Source of the DNA: Gallionella sp.
Lineage (GTDB): Bacteria; Pseudomonadota; Gammaproteobacteria; Burkholderiales; Gallionellaceae
DNA length: 64,000 nucleotides
Direction of reading: 5' to 3'
NCBI GenBank assembly: GCA_028714075.1
Contig: JAQTMZ010000001.1
Location: forward strand, 62,001-126,000
How positions within the stretch are numbered: the stretch's first letter is position 1; each line of letters opens with the position of its first letter. Shown in pieces: positions 41,688 to 53,302 of this stretch. The translations under genes and the position numbers were made by a program. The notes under the pieces are model-generated. The model did not search any database, was not told where the DNA came from, and was given only the letters and a program-made list of their open reading frames with translations.

Positions 41688-42221
41688 ATGTCTGAAGCCA
41701 TTACCATAGCACGGCCGTACGCACAGGCGGCATTTGACGAAGCGCAGAAACTGGCGGATCTGAAAGGCTGGGCGGAGGCGTTGCTGTCTCTCGCCGGGGC
41801 GGTTTGCCATCCTGAAGCACGCGCGGTCATCACCAGCCCGCGGGTTGCCAAGGCGCAACTCGAAAGCCTGATGGAGGGTTTGCTGGGTGATCAGGCAAAA
41901 ACTCAACTGCGCAATTTCATTCGCATACTGGTGGACAACCAGCGCCTGCTGGTACTCCCGGAAATTGCCGCGACCTTCGAGGCGCTGCGGGCGGAGGCGG
42001 AGAAAACCGTCAATGTGGTGGTGGACTCGGCTTTCGAGCTGTCTGCAGCGCAGCAGGAAAAAATCGTCAGTTCGCTGAAAGCGCGCTTGGGCAGGGAAAT
42101 CAAGCTGGTCTGCAAGGTTAATAAAGAGTTGCTGGGCGGCGTGGTGATCCGCGCCGGGGATCAGGTAATCGATGGTTCTGCGCGTACCCGCCTCAGCGAA
42201 ATGGCAAACGCGCTCGCTTAA
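41688..42221 (+). CDS. atpH: F0F1 ATP synthase subunit delta
   Basis: Delta subunit of 177 residues linking the peripheral stalk to F1: an N-terminal helical bundle (TIARPYAQAAFDEAQK) and the C-terminal ELLGGVVIRAGDQVIDGS motif. Starts 5 bp after atpF. Confidence 0.97.
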   Translation: MSEAITIARPYAQAAFDEAQKLADLKGWAEALLSLAGAVCHPEARAVITSPRVAKAQLESLMEGLLGDQAKTQLRNFIRILVDNQRLLVLPEIAATFEALRAEAEKTVNVVVDSAFELSAAQQEKIVSSLKARLGREIKLVCKVNKELLGGVVIRAGDQVIDGSARTRLSEMANALA

Positions 42222-42269
42222 TTAAATACATTTGCCTGATAAAAGATTTATCAAGATAAGGAAATCCAG

Positions 42270-43811
<1,542 letters not shown>

Positions 43812-43824
43812 GTTGGGGTGAGGA

Positions 43825-44691
43825 ATGGCTGGTAGCAAAGAGATACGCGCAAAAATCAAGAGCGTAGAAAATACGCGCAAGATTACGCGCGCCATGGAAA
43901 TGGTCGCAGCGGCGAAAATGCGCAAGGCACAAGAGCGTATGCGTGCGGCTCGCCCCTATGCGGAAAAAATCCGCGCGGTTGCCGCGCATTTGTCGCGCGC
44001 CAATCCGGAATACAAGCATCCTTTTCTGGTGCATCGCGAAGGTGTCAGGAATGTTGGCCTGATTGCGGTGACTTCCGACAAGGGGCTGTGCGGCGGTTTG
44101 AATACCAACGTTTTGCGCCTTGCGGTAAGCCGTATGAAAGCTTGGGAAGGCGAGGGCAAAGGCATTCTGGTGTGCCCGATCGGCAACAAGGGGCTGGGTT
44201 TCATGACGCGCATCGGCGCCAAGGTCAAGTCCCATATGATCGGCTTGGGTGATACGCCGCACATCGAGAGGTTGATCGGTGCGGTGAAAGTGATGCTGGA
44301 TGCGTATGTGAACGGGGAGATCGATGCCATCTACCTGAGCTATAACCGGTTCTTCAACACCATGAAACAAGAGCCCTGCGTGGAGCAATTGCTGCCGCTG
44401 GCCGGTGAGCAACTCGGTACTGCCGAGGGTAGCTGGGATTATATTTATGAGCCGGATGCCAAATTGGTGATCGATGAGTTGCTGGTGCGCTACATCGAAT
44501 CGCTGGTTTACCAATCTGTCGTAGAGAACATGGCTTCCGAACAAAGTGCGCGGATGGTGGCAATGAAAGCCGCATCGGATAACGCCAAGAGCGTGATTGC
44601 CGATCTCAAGCTGGTATACAACAAGGCGCGCCAGGCGGCCATTACCCGCGAAATTTCAGAGATTGTCAGCGGCGCGGCAGCGGTGGGCTAA
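43825..44691 (+). CDS. atpG: F0F1 ATP synthase subunit gamma
   Basis: Central-stalk rotor subunit of 288 residues. The N-terminal helix has [27 protein letters not shown] sequence, the central part [10 protein letters not shown], and the C-terminal helix [15 protein letters not shown]. Standard length. Confidence 0.98.
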   Translation: MAGSKEIRAKIKSVENTRKITRAMEMVAAAKMRKAQERMRAARPYAEKIRAVAAHLSRANPEYKHPFLVHREGVRNVGLIAVTSDKGLCGGLNTNVLRLAVSRMKAWEGEGKGILVCPIGNKGLGFMTRIGAKVKSHMIGLGDTPHIERLIGAVKVMLDAYVNGEIDAIYLSYNRFFNTMKQEPCVEQLLPLAGEQLGTAEGSWDYIYEPDAKLVIDELLVRYIESLVYQSVVENMASEQSARMVAMKAASDNAKSVIADLKLVYNKARQAAITREISEIVSGAAAVG

Positions 44692-44710
44692 TGGTCGGCT
44701 GGATAAATGA

Positions 44711-46174
<1,464 letters not shown>

Positions 46175-46194
46175 CGGTGTAAAAGGGGAACAGC

Positions 46195-46623
46195 ATGGCA
46201 ATGACCGTACATGTCGACGTGGTTAGCGCGGAAGAAGCCATCTTCTCCGGGCTGGCGGAAATGATCGTCGTTCCGGGGGAAATGGGCGAGCTGGGCATTT
46301 ATCCGCGCCATACCGCGTTGATGACGCGCATCAAACCCGGTTCGGTCAGGATCAAGCGACCGGATCAGGAGCAGGAAGAGCTTATCTACGTCTCGGGCGG
46401 CATGCTTGAAGTGCAGCCCAACGTAGTGACCATTCTGGCCGATACCGCGATACGCGGTGCTGATCTGGATGAGGCGCGTGCGCTGGAAGCGAAGCAGGCG
46501 GCGGAAGAGGCGATGAAAAATCGCGCCTCCGATATCGACTACGCTCAGGCACAAGGCGAATTGGCCGAGGCTATTGCACAGTTGCGCGCGATCCAGCAGT
46601 TGCGCAAACAGACGGCGCACTAG
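46195..46623 (+). CDS. atpC: F0F1 ATP synthase subunit epsilon
   Basis: Epsilon subunit of 142 residues: an N-terminal beta-sandwich ([35 protein letters not shown]) and a C-terminal helical hairpin. Last gene of the atp operon. It converges with the polysaccharide cluster, with 45 bp between stop codons. Confidence 0.98.
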   Translation: MAMTVHVDVVSAEEAIFSGLAEMIVVPGEMGELGIYPRHTALMTRIKPGSVRIKRPDQEQEELIYVSGGMLEVQPNVVTILADTAIRGADLDEARALEAKQAAEEAMKNRASDIDYAQAQGELAEAIAQLRAIQQLRKQTAH

Positions 46624-46668
46624 CCCAACACGCTGCTCGCTGTTGTCATTGGCGCGTTGGTGCACTTA

Positions 46669-47802
46669 TCAGTTTCTGCACAGTAATCCGCTGTAGAGTG
46701 CCAACACTTCCCGGGTGATTTTCTGGCTGGGAAACAATTCCAGCGCGCGAACTCTTGCAGCTTCGCCCATTTTTTGACGCAGCTCGCGGTTCGCAATCAG
46801 CTTTAGTAAAGCCTGTGTAAGCGCTGCGACATCTCCCGCCGGAAACAACAATCCTGTTTGGCCATCTTCAATAGCGTCGGTAATTCCATAAATTCGCGAG
46901 GCCACGGACGGCACACCACTTGCGCCCGCTTCAATAATGACTTGCCCAAAGCCCTCACGATAACTGGGCAAACAAAAAATATCTGCGGCGGCCATGTAAC
47001 GTTCAGGATTTGGAGTAAAGGTGACGCGGCGCAGCCGATCGCGATGTGCCCCGCAAATTTCCTGTATACGTGTGAAAGGAACATCTTCTTCGGCACCCAC
47101 CAGCACCAGAATAATATCGTTGTGCTGTGCCGCTATATCGGCAAACGCAACGGCAAGGTCGAGCATTCCCTTGTCGCGGTTTAGCCTTCCCAGAAACAGG
47201 ATTACAGTTTGATCCGAACTTATGTCCAATTCGGTGCGCACTGCATCTCTCAGTTGGGTATCTGGATGAAACCGTTGTGCATCGACGCCACAGATAGACC
47301 CGTGGCCAATAACAATACCTTTGCCTTGCGGCAAAACACCTTCGGCTGCCAGAAAGTCGCGCTGTGATGGGCTGTCTACTATGATATGCGTGGCAAACAG
47401 GACGATTAATTTATCGAAAGATTTAAATATCCGGCGCTTCAATCCGCGCTTGCTTGCCCAAACCTGCCCGGTAAAGGTATGCACCCGGTGGGGAACACCA
47501 GCCAACCAGGCCGCCAGCATCGACAGGAACCCTGTTTTGGGCATGATGGAATGAACCAGATCAAAGCGTTCACGGCGAAACAATATCACCAGTTGCACCA
47601 AAGCCAACATATCGCGCCAGGGCGACGCCTTACGTTCGATAGCCAGCGGGATGAATTGTGCATCCAGGTCACGCAGCAGCCCCTTATCGACAGGTGTACT
47701 AACTATGCTAACTGGCCACTGTTCGGCACAAGCGCTGATATGCCCTTTCAAAAATGAATGCACCACAGCGGGGATTGTTGCGACAAAGCAAAGCTTTTTC
47801 AT
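46669..47802 (-). CDS. Glycosyltransferase family 4 protein
   Basis: A GT-B retaining glycosyltransferase of 377 residues. The C-terminal domain carries VILFLGRLNRDKGMLDL and the EX7E-like motif in SYREGFGQVIIEAGASGVP. It probably adds a sugar to the undecaprenol-linked repeat unit at the cytoplasmic face. I start at the ATG at 47802 (MKKLCFVATIP), one base away from the next gene's end, rather than 19 codons earlier. It is the last gene of the minus-strand cluster. Confidence 0.92.
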   Translation of the reverse strand: MKKLCFVATIPAVVHSFLKGHISACAEQWPVSIVSTPVDKGLLRDLDAQFIPLAIERKASPWRDMLALVQLVILFRRERFDLVHSIMPKTGFLSMLAAWLAGVPHRVHTFTGQVWASKRGLKRRIFKSFDKLIVLFATHIIVDSPSQRDFLAAEGVLPQGKGIVIGHGSICGVDAQRFHPDTQLRDAVRTELDISSDQTVILFLGRLNRDKGMLDLAVAFADIAAQHNDIILVLVGAEEDVPFTRIQEICGAHRDRLRRVTFTPNPERYMAAADIFCLPSYREGFGQVIIEAGASGVPSVASRIYGITDAIEDGQTGLLFPAGDVAALTQALLKLIANRELRQKMGEAARVRALELFPSQKITREVLALYSGLLCRN

Positions 47803-47803
47803 T

Positions 47804-48760
47804 TCAACTCGCGCACCGGAATTTCTGGTTATATGCAGCGACCAGTTCACGCAGCCCATCTTCCATTGAAATCACGTGGCAGTATCCCAACTCTTGCTGA
47901 ATGCGCGATATAGGGTATGTCGAACGATTGTCGAGTGCATCGACCCTTGATGGAGTAAGTGGGAATCCGGGGATTTTGCCTAAAGTGATACCTGCCACAT
48001 ATGCGATTGGCTTTGGAATCCTTAGTCTTGGCGGTGAGCAGCCAAGTGCGTCGGCTATCGTCTCGACAAAATGCTCCATGGTGCAGTGACCGGAAAGATT
48101 ATATGTCCTGCCTTTGGCGTGCGGTATGGTTCCGCAGCGTATCAATCCATCGACCACATTATCTACGTGAATATAATTGGCAGATGCTCCCGGTTTGCCG
48201 ATGTAAAAAAAAAGCCCCCGATCAATCATGGCAATCATGTTAAACAACGACTGGTTTGTCATTCCTGCACCAAATACGTTGGAGGGGCGCAAGATAGAAT
48301 AACTGAAGCTGCCTTTGTCTGCTGCTTTCAGAACAATTTGGTCCGATTCAGCCTTGGTATTTTCATATGTGCCAACCGGATTTAATGCTGAGTCTTCAGT
48401 AACAATGCCTCGTGTAAGCGGGCCATACACACCGACGCTGCTTAGCTGCACCCAATGAGGAACTCGCCGGGCGGCTGCCTCGGTTAACTTCTGTGTTGCC
48501 TCGACATGCAATGCACGCATGGTAAGCGGATCTTTGAGCTGCCCTGCACAATGATAAAGTACGTCTACGCCGTCCAGTATTGACGAGAGCTCGCCGATTC
48601 CTGCGGTTACCAGATCACACTTATATACATCCACCAAAGAGGATTTCTCGGAAGCCTCTGAATTGCGCGACAACAGCCTGACACGGTCGCCTCGTCCGGC
48701 AAGATGGGCGACCAGTTTTTTCCCTATAAAGCCAGTTCCGCCAGTGATTGCGACAATCAT
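47804..48760 (-). CDS. NAD(P)-dependent sugar epimerase/reductase (extended SDR)
   Basis: An extended short-chain dehydrogenase of 318 residues. GGTGFIGKK near the N-terminus binds NAD(P); the Ser in QLSSVGVYG and the YENTK motif form the catalytic site. Such genes beside a GT4 gene often encode NDP-hexosamine or 4-keto-sugar epimerases or reductases. The substrate cannot be assigned; reduction of the CDP-4-keto sugar made by the upstream genes is one possibility. Confidence 0.85.
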   Translation of the reverse strand: MIVAITGGTGFIGKKLVAHLAGRGDRVRLLSRNSEASEKSSLVDVYKCDLVTAGIGELSSILDGVDVLYHCAGQLKDPLTMRALHVEATQKLTEAAARRVPHWVQLSSVGVYGPLTRGIVTEDSALNPVGTYENTKAESDQIVLKAADKGSFSYSILRPSNVFGAGMTNQSLFNMIAMIDRGLFFYIGKPGASANYIHVDNVVDGLIRCGTIPHAKGRTYNLSGHCTMEHFVETIADALGCSPPRLRIPKPIAYVAGITLGKIPGFPLTPSRVDALDNRSTYPISRIQQELGYCHVISMEDGLRELVAAYNQKFRCAS

Positions 48761-48835
48761 ACGCTCGTTGTTGAAAAGCTAATCAAAGAGCTCGCGTTCC
48801 AAGCCAAAGCTTATAGTAGAAGAAAACCGGAAATT

Positions 48836-49795
48836 TCATCTAAATATGCCTTTCAGGCGCAGCAAGCTGTTCCAAATGACAGGTGGGAAGTATGTAGCCA
48901 GATAGAGTGTGAAAAACACGGGGCCGGTCCATGCAAATGGTTTTAGCGATTTTCGTGCCTGCCTTGGGTCGCCCTTGTGCATGTAGGCGGCAGCGTACCA
49001 GTATCCGATCTTTGCATTCAGGTAAGCAACTTCGTCAGGGTATCGTTGTTCCAAATCCGGCATCATGGCGCGCAACTTCCCAAGGATGTAATTATTCTCG
49101 ACCGGGTATTTGTCGATATGCCTGATGCTGGACATGTTGTTATGCACCCTGTAGACAGCGGTTGGCCGATTTAAATAATGCGCCTTTGAAACAGATAACA
49201 GACGCATAAATAAATCGTACTCCTCAGATACTTCTAAAGTCGGGTCAAACAGGTCATTCAACTTTTGCAGTGAGGAGCTTCGCAACATTACTGTCTGCAA
49301 GTTAACCGGGTAATGGCGAAGAAATATACCGAACACATCTCCCTCAGGTTGAGGCTTACGCAGGCCAAGGGTAATGCGCCCGGTAGCGGCTTGCAATATG
49401 TAATAGTTGCTGTAAACGAAATCGATCTGCGGCCGATCGTGAAAAACCGCTACTTGCCAAGCCAGCTTGTCCGGTAGCCAGCGGTCATCGGTATCGAGAA
49501 AAGCAATTAGCTCGCCACGAGCCTTGCCGATAGCGGCATTGCGGGCGGCTCCCAAGGGCATTGATTGTGTGCTGTGGAAGTAGCGCAACTTTTCCCCATA
49601 GCTAACGGCGATCGCCTTACTGCCATCAGTCGAGGCATTGTCAAAAAAAACAATTTCCCAGTTGTCATAGGTCTGGGCGAAGATCGAATTGATTGACTCA
49701 CACAAATAACTTTCGCCATTGCGGCAATTCATGATTATGCTGACGAGCGGCTCATCGCGAGTGTTTTTTGTATGAGCTTGCAAAGAATCACCCAT
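48836..49795 (-). CDS. Glycosyltransferase family 2 protein
   Basis: A GT-A glycosyltransferase of 319 residues. The nucleotide-binding N-terminus VSIIMNCRNGESYL and the metal-binding DTDDRW (DxD region, about residue 95) are visible, and a basic/aromatic C-terminus may touch the membrane. The ATG at 49795 overlaps the aminotransferase stop by 8 bp; an in-frame TTG four codons earlier is less likely. Confidence 0.92.
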   Translation of the reverse strand: MGDSLQAHTKNTRDEPLVSIIMNCRNGESYLCESINSIFAQTYDNWEIVFFDNASTDGSKAIAVSYGEKLRYFHSTQSMPLGAARNAAIGKARGELIAFLDTDDRWLPDKLAWQVAVFHDRPQIDFVYSNYYILQAATGRITLGLRKPQPEGDVFGIFLRHYPVNLQTVMLRSSSLQKLNDLFDPTLEVSEEYDLFMRLLSVSKAHYLNRPTAVYRVHNNMSSIRHIDKYPVENNYILGKLRAMMPDLEQRYPDEVAYLNAKIGYWYAAAYMHKGDPRQARKSLKPFAWTGPVFFTLYLATYFPPVIWNSLLRLKGIFR

Positions 49796-50921
49796 TAAGC
49801 GCGTCAATCAATTGGCTTACACAGCTATCAACGTCTGGCAATGACAAGTCAGGATGAAGCGGGAGCGACAATAATCTGGGGGCAATATTGTCCATAACGG
49901 GCAGTGGCAATGCTTCGCCGTAGCGGAAAAAGGTGAGTGTGTGATTGGGCTGGTAATGCACCCCTGTCTGTATGCCTGCATCCAGCATACGGCTGCGGAT
50001 TACCCTGCGGTCGGTTCCATCTGGCAGGAGAATCGGATAAATATGGGGAACAACTTCAGCGTAGTCATGCGGGAGCCTGAAGAGCTCAGGGTGTCTGGCC
50101 AGTAGTTCATCATATCGCCTTGCCAGCATTCTGCGCTTGTCCGAAAACTCCGCTAAACGCCCCAGTTGAGCTAAGCCAATTGCCGCCATGATGTCGCTCA
50201 TATGATAACGCCAGCCTTGTGCCGTGACATCGAACTCCCAACTGCGCTCACCCGCATATCGACGCTCGCTATCCTTTTCCACGCCGAGCAATCTGGCATC
50301 GCGCACCTTGCGCAATACGTCTTGATCGGACGTGACAACACACCCGCCTTCGCCGGAAGTGATATTTTTGATGCCGTCGAAGCTGAAGCACACGATATCC
50401 CCGGTAGTGCCTGCCCTGCTTGATCCAAATGCATGCGCTGCGTCCTCGATAACACGCAGGCCGTGGCGTTTTGCAAATGCATAAATGCCGGGTAAATCTC
50501 CGGTGCCGCCGCTGTAATGTACCGGCATCACAGCCTTGGTTCGCGGAGACAACCGTTGTTCCGCGTCGCGCCAGTCAAGTGTCAAGGTTGCGGGCAGAAT
50601 GTCGCAGGCTACCGGCCTGGCTCCAGTTGCAGAAACTGCCTGAAAAGACGCGACATAGGTCAGCGATGGGACAAGCACCTCGTCTCCATTACCGATCCCG
50701 CAAGCTTGCAATGCCAAATGCAGCGCAGCCGTACCGGTATTTACGCAAACTGCCGGGCGGTCAAAAAAAGCTTCAAGAGCATTTTCAAAGCGCTGCACCT
50801 CGGCACCCATGCCGAGAAACTCCCTGTCCAGCACTGCCATGACCGCCTGTTTTTCCGATGCTGACAGGCAGGATTTCGACAACCTGATCACTTGGTTACG
50901 TCCAAACTTTCCATGGTGCAT
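49788..50921 (-). CDS. DegT/DnrJ/EryC1/StrS-family PLP sugar aminotransferase
   Basis: A 377-residue sugar aminotransferase. NTGTAALHLAL forms the PLP-phosphate site, EDAAHAFGSS holds the PLP-contacting Asp, and Lys185 in SFDGIKNITSGEGG is the Schiff-base lysine. That Lys matters: RfbH, the usual neighbour of rfbF-rfbG, has His there and is a dehydratase. This gene therefore probably installs an amino group on a 4-keto (or 3-keto) CDP-sugar. I start at the ATG at 50921, which overlaps rfbF by 26 bp; earlier in-frame codons would extend further into rfbF. Confidence 0.9.
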   Translation of the reverse strand: MHHGKFGRNQVIRLSKSCLSASEKQAVMAVLDREFLGMGAEVQRFENALEAFFDRPAVCVNTGTAALHLALQACGIGNGDEVLVPSLTYVASFQAVSATGARPVACDILPATLTLDWRDAEQRLSPRTKAVMPVHYSGGTGDLPGIYAFAKRHGLRVIEDAAHAFGSSRAGTTGDIVCFSFDGIKNITSGEGGCVVTSDQDVLRKVRDARLLGVEKDSERRYAGERSWEFDVTAQGWRYHMSDIMAAIGLAQLGRLAEFSDKRRMLARRYDELLARHPELFRLPHDYAEVVPHIYPILLPDGTDRRVIRSRMLDAGIQTGVHYQPNHTLTFFRYGEALPLPVMDNIAPRLLSLPLHPDLSLPDVDSCVSQLIDALNG

Positions 50922-51666
50922 CACCCTTTGCCCACAATTCCTCGAGCACATTGCGATCGCGCACCGTATCCATGCATTGCCAGAATCCTTCATGCCGGTA
51001 TGCCATCAACTCACCCATGGCAGCCGCGCGTTCAAGCGGTTCTTTTTCAAGTACCGTGTCGTCATCGGCAATCAGATCCAGGAAGGTGGGTTCAATGACA
51101 AAGAAACCACCGTTGATCCAGCCGTGGCCCATTTGCGGCTTCTCTTTGAATGATGTTACAGAGTCGCCGCTCAAATCGAGCTCACCAAAGCGGGCGCCCG
51201 GATGCACCGCAGTTACCGTGACCATTTTCCCGTGTGCCTTGTGAAACCGCACCAACGCATCAATATCGATGTTTGCCAGGCCGTCACCATAGGTAAGCAG
51301 GAACGTATCATTGCCAACATAACTGCGCATACGCCTGACGCGCCCGCCAGTCATGGAACTCAAGCCGGTATCCACCAGGGTCACGCGCCAATCCACCGGC
51401 TGGCTGGCATGATGCGTAACATCACCGTTGGCCAGGTTGACCGTAAAATCAGAGTTGAGCGAATAATAATTCAGGAAATACTCTTTCACTGTCTGTGACT
51501 TGTAGCCGAGCGCCAGATGAAAATCGGCATGCCCATAGCGGGCATAAATATTCATCAGATGCCACAGGATGGGATGCCCTCCGACGGGCACCATGGGTTT
51601 GGGGATAATGTCGGTGTATTCGGCAAGCCTGGTGCCCAGCCCGCCAGCAAGAAGAACCACTTTCAT
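50896..51666 (-). CDS. rfbF: Glucose-1-phosphate cytidylyltransferase
   Basis: Makes CDP-glucose from CTP and glucose-1-phosphate. It has 256 residues with the nucleotidyltransferase motif GGLGTRLAEYTDIIPKPM and the family-typical WHLMNIYARYGHADF and GDGLANIDID segments. Its ATG overlaps the upstream epimerase stop (ATGA). Together with rfbG it feeds CDP-4-keto-6-deoxyglucose to the local pathway. Confidence 0.96.
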   Translation of the reverse strand: MKVVLLAGGLGTRLAEYTDIIPKPMVPVGGHPILWHLMNIYARYGHADFHLALGYKSQTVKEYFLNYYSLNSDFTVNLANGDVTHHASQPVDWRVTLVDTGLSSMTGGRVRRMRSYVGNDTFLLTYGDGLANIDIDALVRFHKAHGKMVTVTAVHPGARFGELDLSGDSVTSFKEKPQMGHGWINGGFFVIEPTFLDLIADDDTVLEKEPLERAAAMGELMAYRHEGFWQCMDTVRDRNVLEELWAKGDAPWKVWT

Positions 51667-52118
51667 TTGATTTCACTCCAGTCGTATGGGATTTCGTTTA
51701 ACGTCTTACGGTCTGCCTCGGCGGGATCATGCGGCAGATCGGCAACATTCAGCAACCAGGAGGTTTGCTCGGCAACCCCCTGAAAAGCCATCCAGATTCC
51801 CGGTGGAACAGTCAATCTTGCATAGTGCCCCGGGTTGCCCAAAACGACTTCAGCAAACATATTTTTGCTGGGCGAATCAGTGCGCTCGTCATAAAGGATA
51901 AAGCGAACCTTACCGATGGGCACCACCAAATTCAGTGTCATCCGGTTGTGCCGCTTCCAGGGTTTGATTTTTCCGGGTTGTGCCGTTGAGAAATAGGCTT
52001 CGCCAAACCCGCAATATCCCGCGTCACTTGCCTTTATTGCATGAAAAACATTCCCGCCGGGCGTGTCGATCTCTCTTAGTGGTGTAACCAGCACACCGGC
52101 AATCATGCGGTTGCCCAT
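51663..52118 (-). CDS. dTDP-4-dehydrorhamnose 3,5-epimerase-like cupin protein
   Basis: A 151-residue cupin of the RmlC-like sugar epimerase family, shorter than typical RmlC (about 180). A His sits in KPWKRHNRM, at the place of the catalytic region, and VPPGIWMAFQG is the conserved core strand. In CDP-sugar clusters such proteins act on CDP-4-keto-6-deoxyhexoses. The ATG at 52118 is preferred to a GTG three codons earlier; it overlaps the end of rfbG by 16 bp. Whether it is a 3-, 5- or 3,5-epimerase is not clear. Confidence 0.85.
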   Translation of the reverse strand: MGNRMIAGVLVTPLREIDTPGGNVFHAIKASDAGYCGFGEAYFSTAQPGKIKPWKRHNRMTLNLVVPIGKVRFILYDERTDSPSKNMFAEVVLGNPGHYARLTVPPGIWMAFQGVAEQTSWLLNVADLPHDPAEADRKTLNEIPYDWSEIK

Positions 52119-53200
52119 ATCGCACACCGTTCTCTGGCAAATAATTCATATTCGGCAATTTGGTGTTGCGTCAAGCCCCACACATCAATATCCGGCGATT
52201 CGTAAAAGGAGCGGTACCAGGACGATGTAAAACGAATGGTCTCTGCAAAATCCATTACCGGCCGCCAGCCGATTTTATGCAAGGCTTTATCACAGCACAG
52301 CTTGAGCAAGCCCGCCTCATGAAATGAAGACGTGCCGGAAACGTCCTTCCATGTTGCGCCGGGCCAGTGCTCCTTGATGCTGTCCAACAGTTCAGCGACA
52401 GCGAAGTTTTGATGCGCCGGAGGGCCAAAATTAAAGGGCTCTCCGTTAAGGTTTGGGTCGTTTGCCAAGCTGATGGCCAACATCAGATAGCCGCTGAGCG
52501 GCTCCAAAACATGCTGCCAAGGTCTCGTCGCTCGCGGATAACGAATCTCCACGCTTTCGCCACGCGACCATGCGCGCACACAATCCGGCACAATTCTGTC
52601 ATCGGCCCAGTCGCCACCGCCAATGACATTGCCAGCTCGACCAACCGCCACTTTTACCGGTGAGTCAGCCGCTGAAAAATAGGAGTGCGCGTAGGTTTTG
52701 ACTATCAGCTCGGCCGCTCCCTTTGACGCGCTATAAGGATCTTTGCCGCCCAGGGCATCGTTTTCACGGTAACCCCATACTTGCTCGACATTGTCATAAC
52801 TCTTGTCGCTGGTCACGATGACTGCTGTGCAAGGATGTTGTGCCAGTCTCAATGCCTCAAGGATATTCGCCGTACCCATTACGTTTGTTTCTATCGTCAG
52901 ATGAGGGTCTAAATAAGAGCGCCTCACCAACGGTTGGGCTGCAAGGTGAAAAACGAAATCGGGCTGTGTCTCTTTAATCAATCGGCTTACCAGACCAAGG
53001 TCGCGGACATCTCCTATATGGTGGGTCAAACGTCCACTCATCCGCGCTTCATTGAAGTGCGCCGGGGATGTGGGTATACGATCCGATAAGCCGGCAACGG
53101 AGGAACCCAACCGCAGTAGCCATGCAGTCAACCAAGAGCCTTTAAAGCCAGTGTGTCCCGTGACAAGTACTTTTTTCCCATCAAATTGATTAAATTTCAT
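52103..53200 (-). CDS. rfbG: CDP-glucose 4,6-dehydratase
   Basis: An extended SDR of 365 residues that converts CDP-glucose to CDP-4-keto-6-deoxyglucose. It has TGHTGFKGSWL (NAD binding), the TSDKSYDN segment and catalytic YSASK, with the FNFGP region near the C-terminal third. It precedes the epimerase, rfbF and the aminotransferase in an overlapping run of genes. Confidence 0.96.
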   Translation of the reverse strand: MKFNQFDGKKVLVTGHTGFKGSWLTAWLLRLGSSVAGLSDRIPTSPAHFNEARMSGRLTHHIGDVRDLGLVSRLIKETQPDFVFHLAAQPLVRRSYLDPHLTIETNVMGTANILEALRLAQHPCTAVIVTSDKSYDNVEQVWGYRENDALGGKDPYSASKGAAELIVKTYAHSYFSAADSPVKVAVGRAGNVIGGGDWADDRIVPDCVRAWSRGESVEIRYPRATRPWQHVLEPLSGYLMLAISLANDPNLNGEPFNFGPPAHQNFAVAELLDSIKEHWPGATWKDVSGTSSFHEAGLLKLCCDKALHKIGWRPVMDFAETIRFTSSWYRSFYESPDIDVWGLTQHQIAEYELFARERCAIWATA

Positions 53201-53302
53201 TTAGGCACCATTTTATTATTCAGGCGTACCACTTTGTCAATCGCGGATACCAACATAAAAGCCTTGCAGCGACAAAGCGTGCTGGTTTGCGTGGTATATC
53301 AG

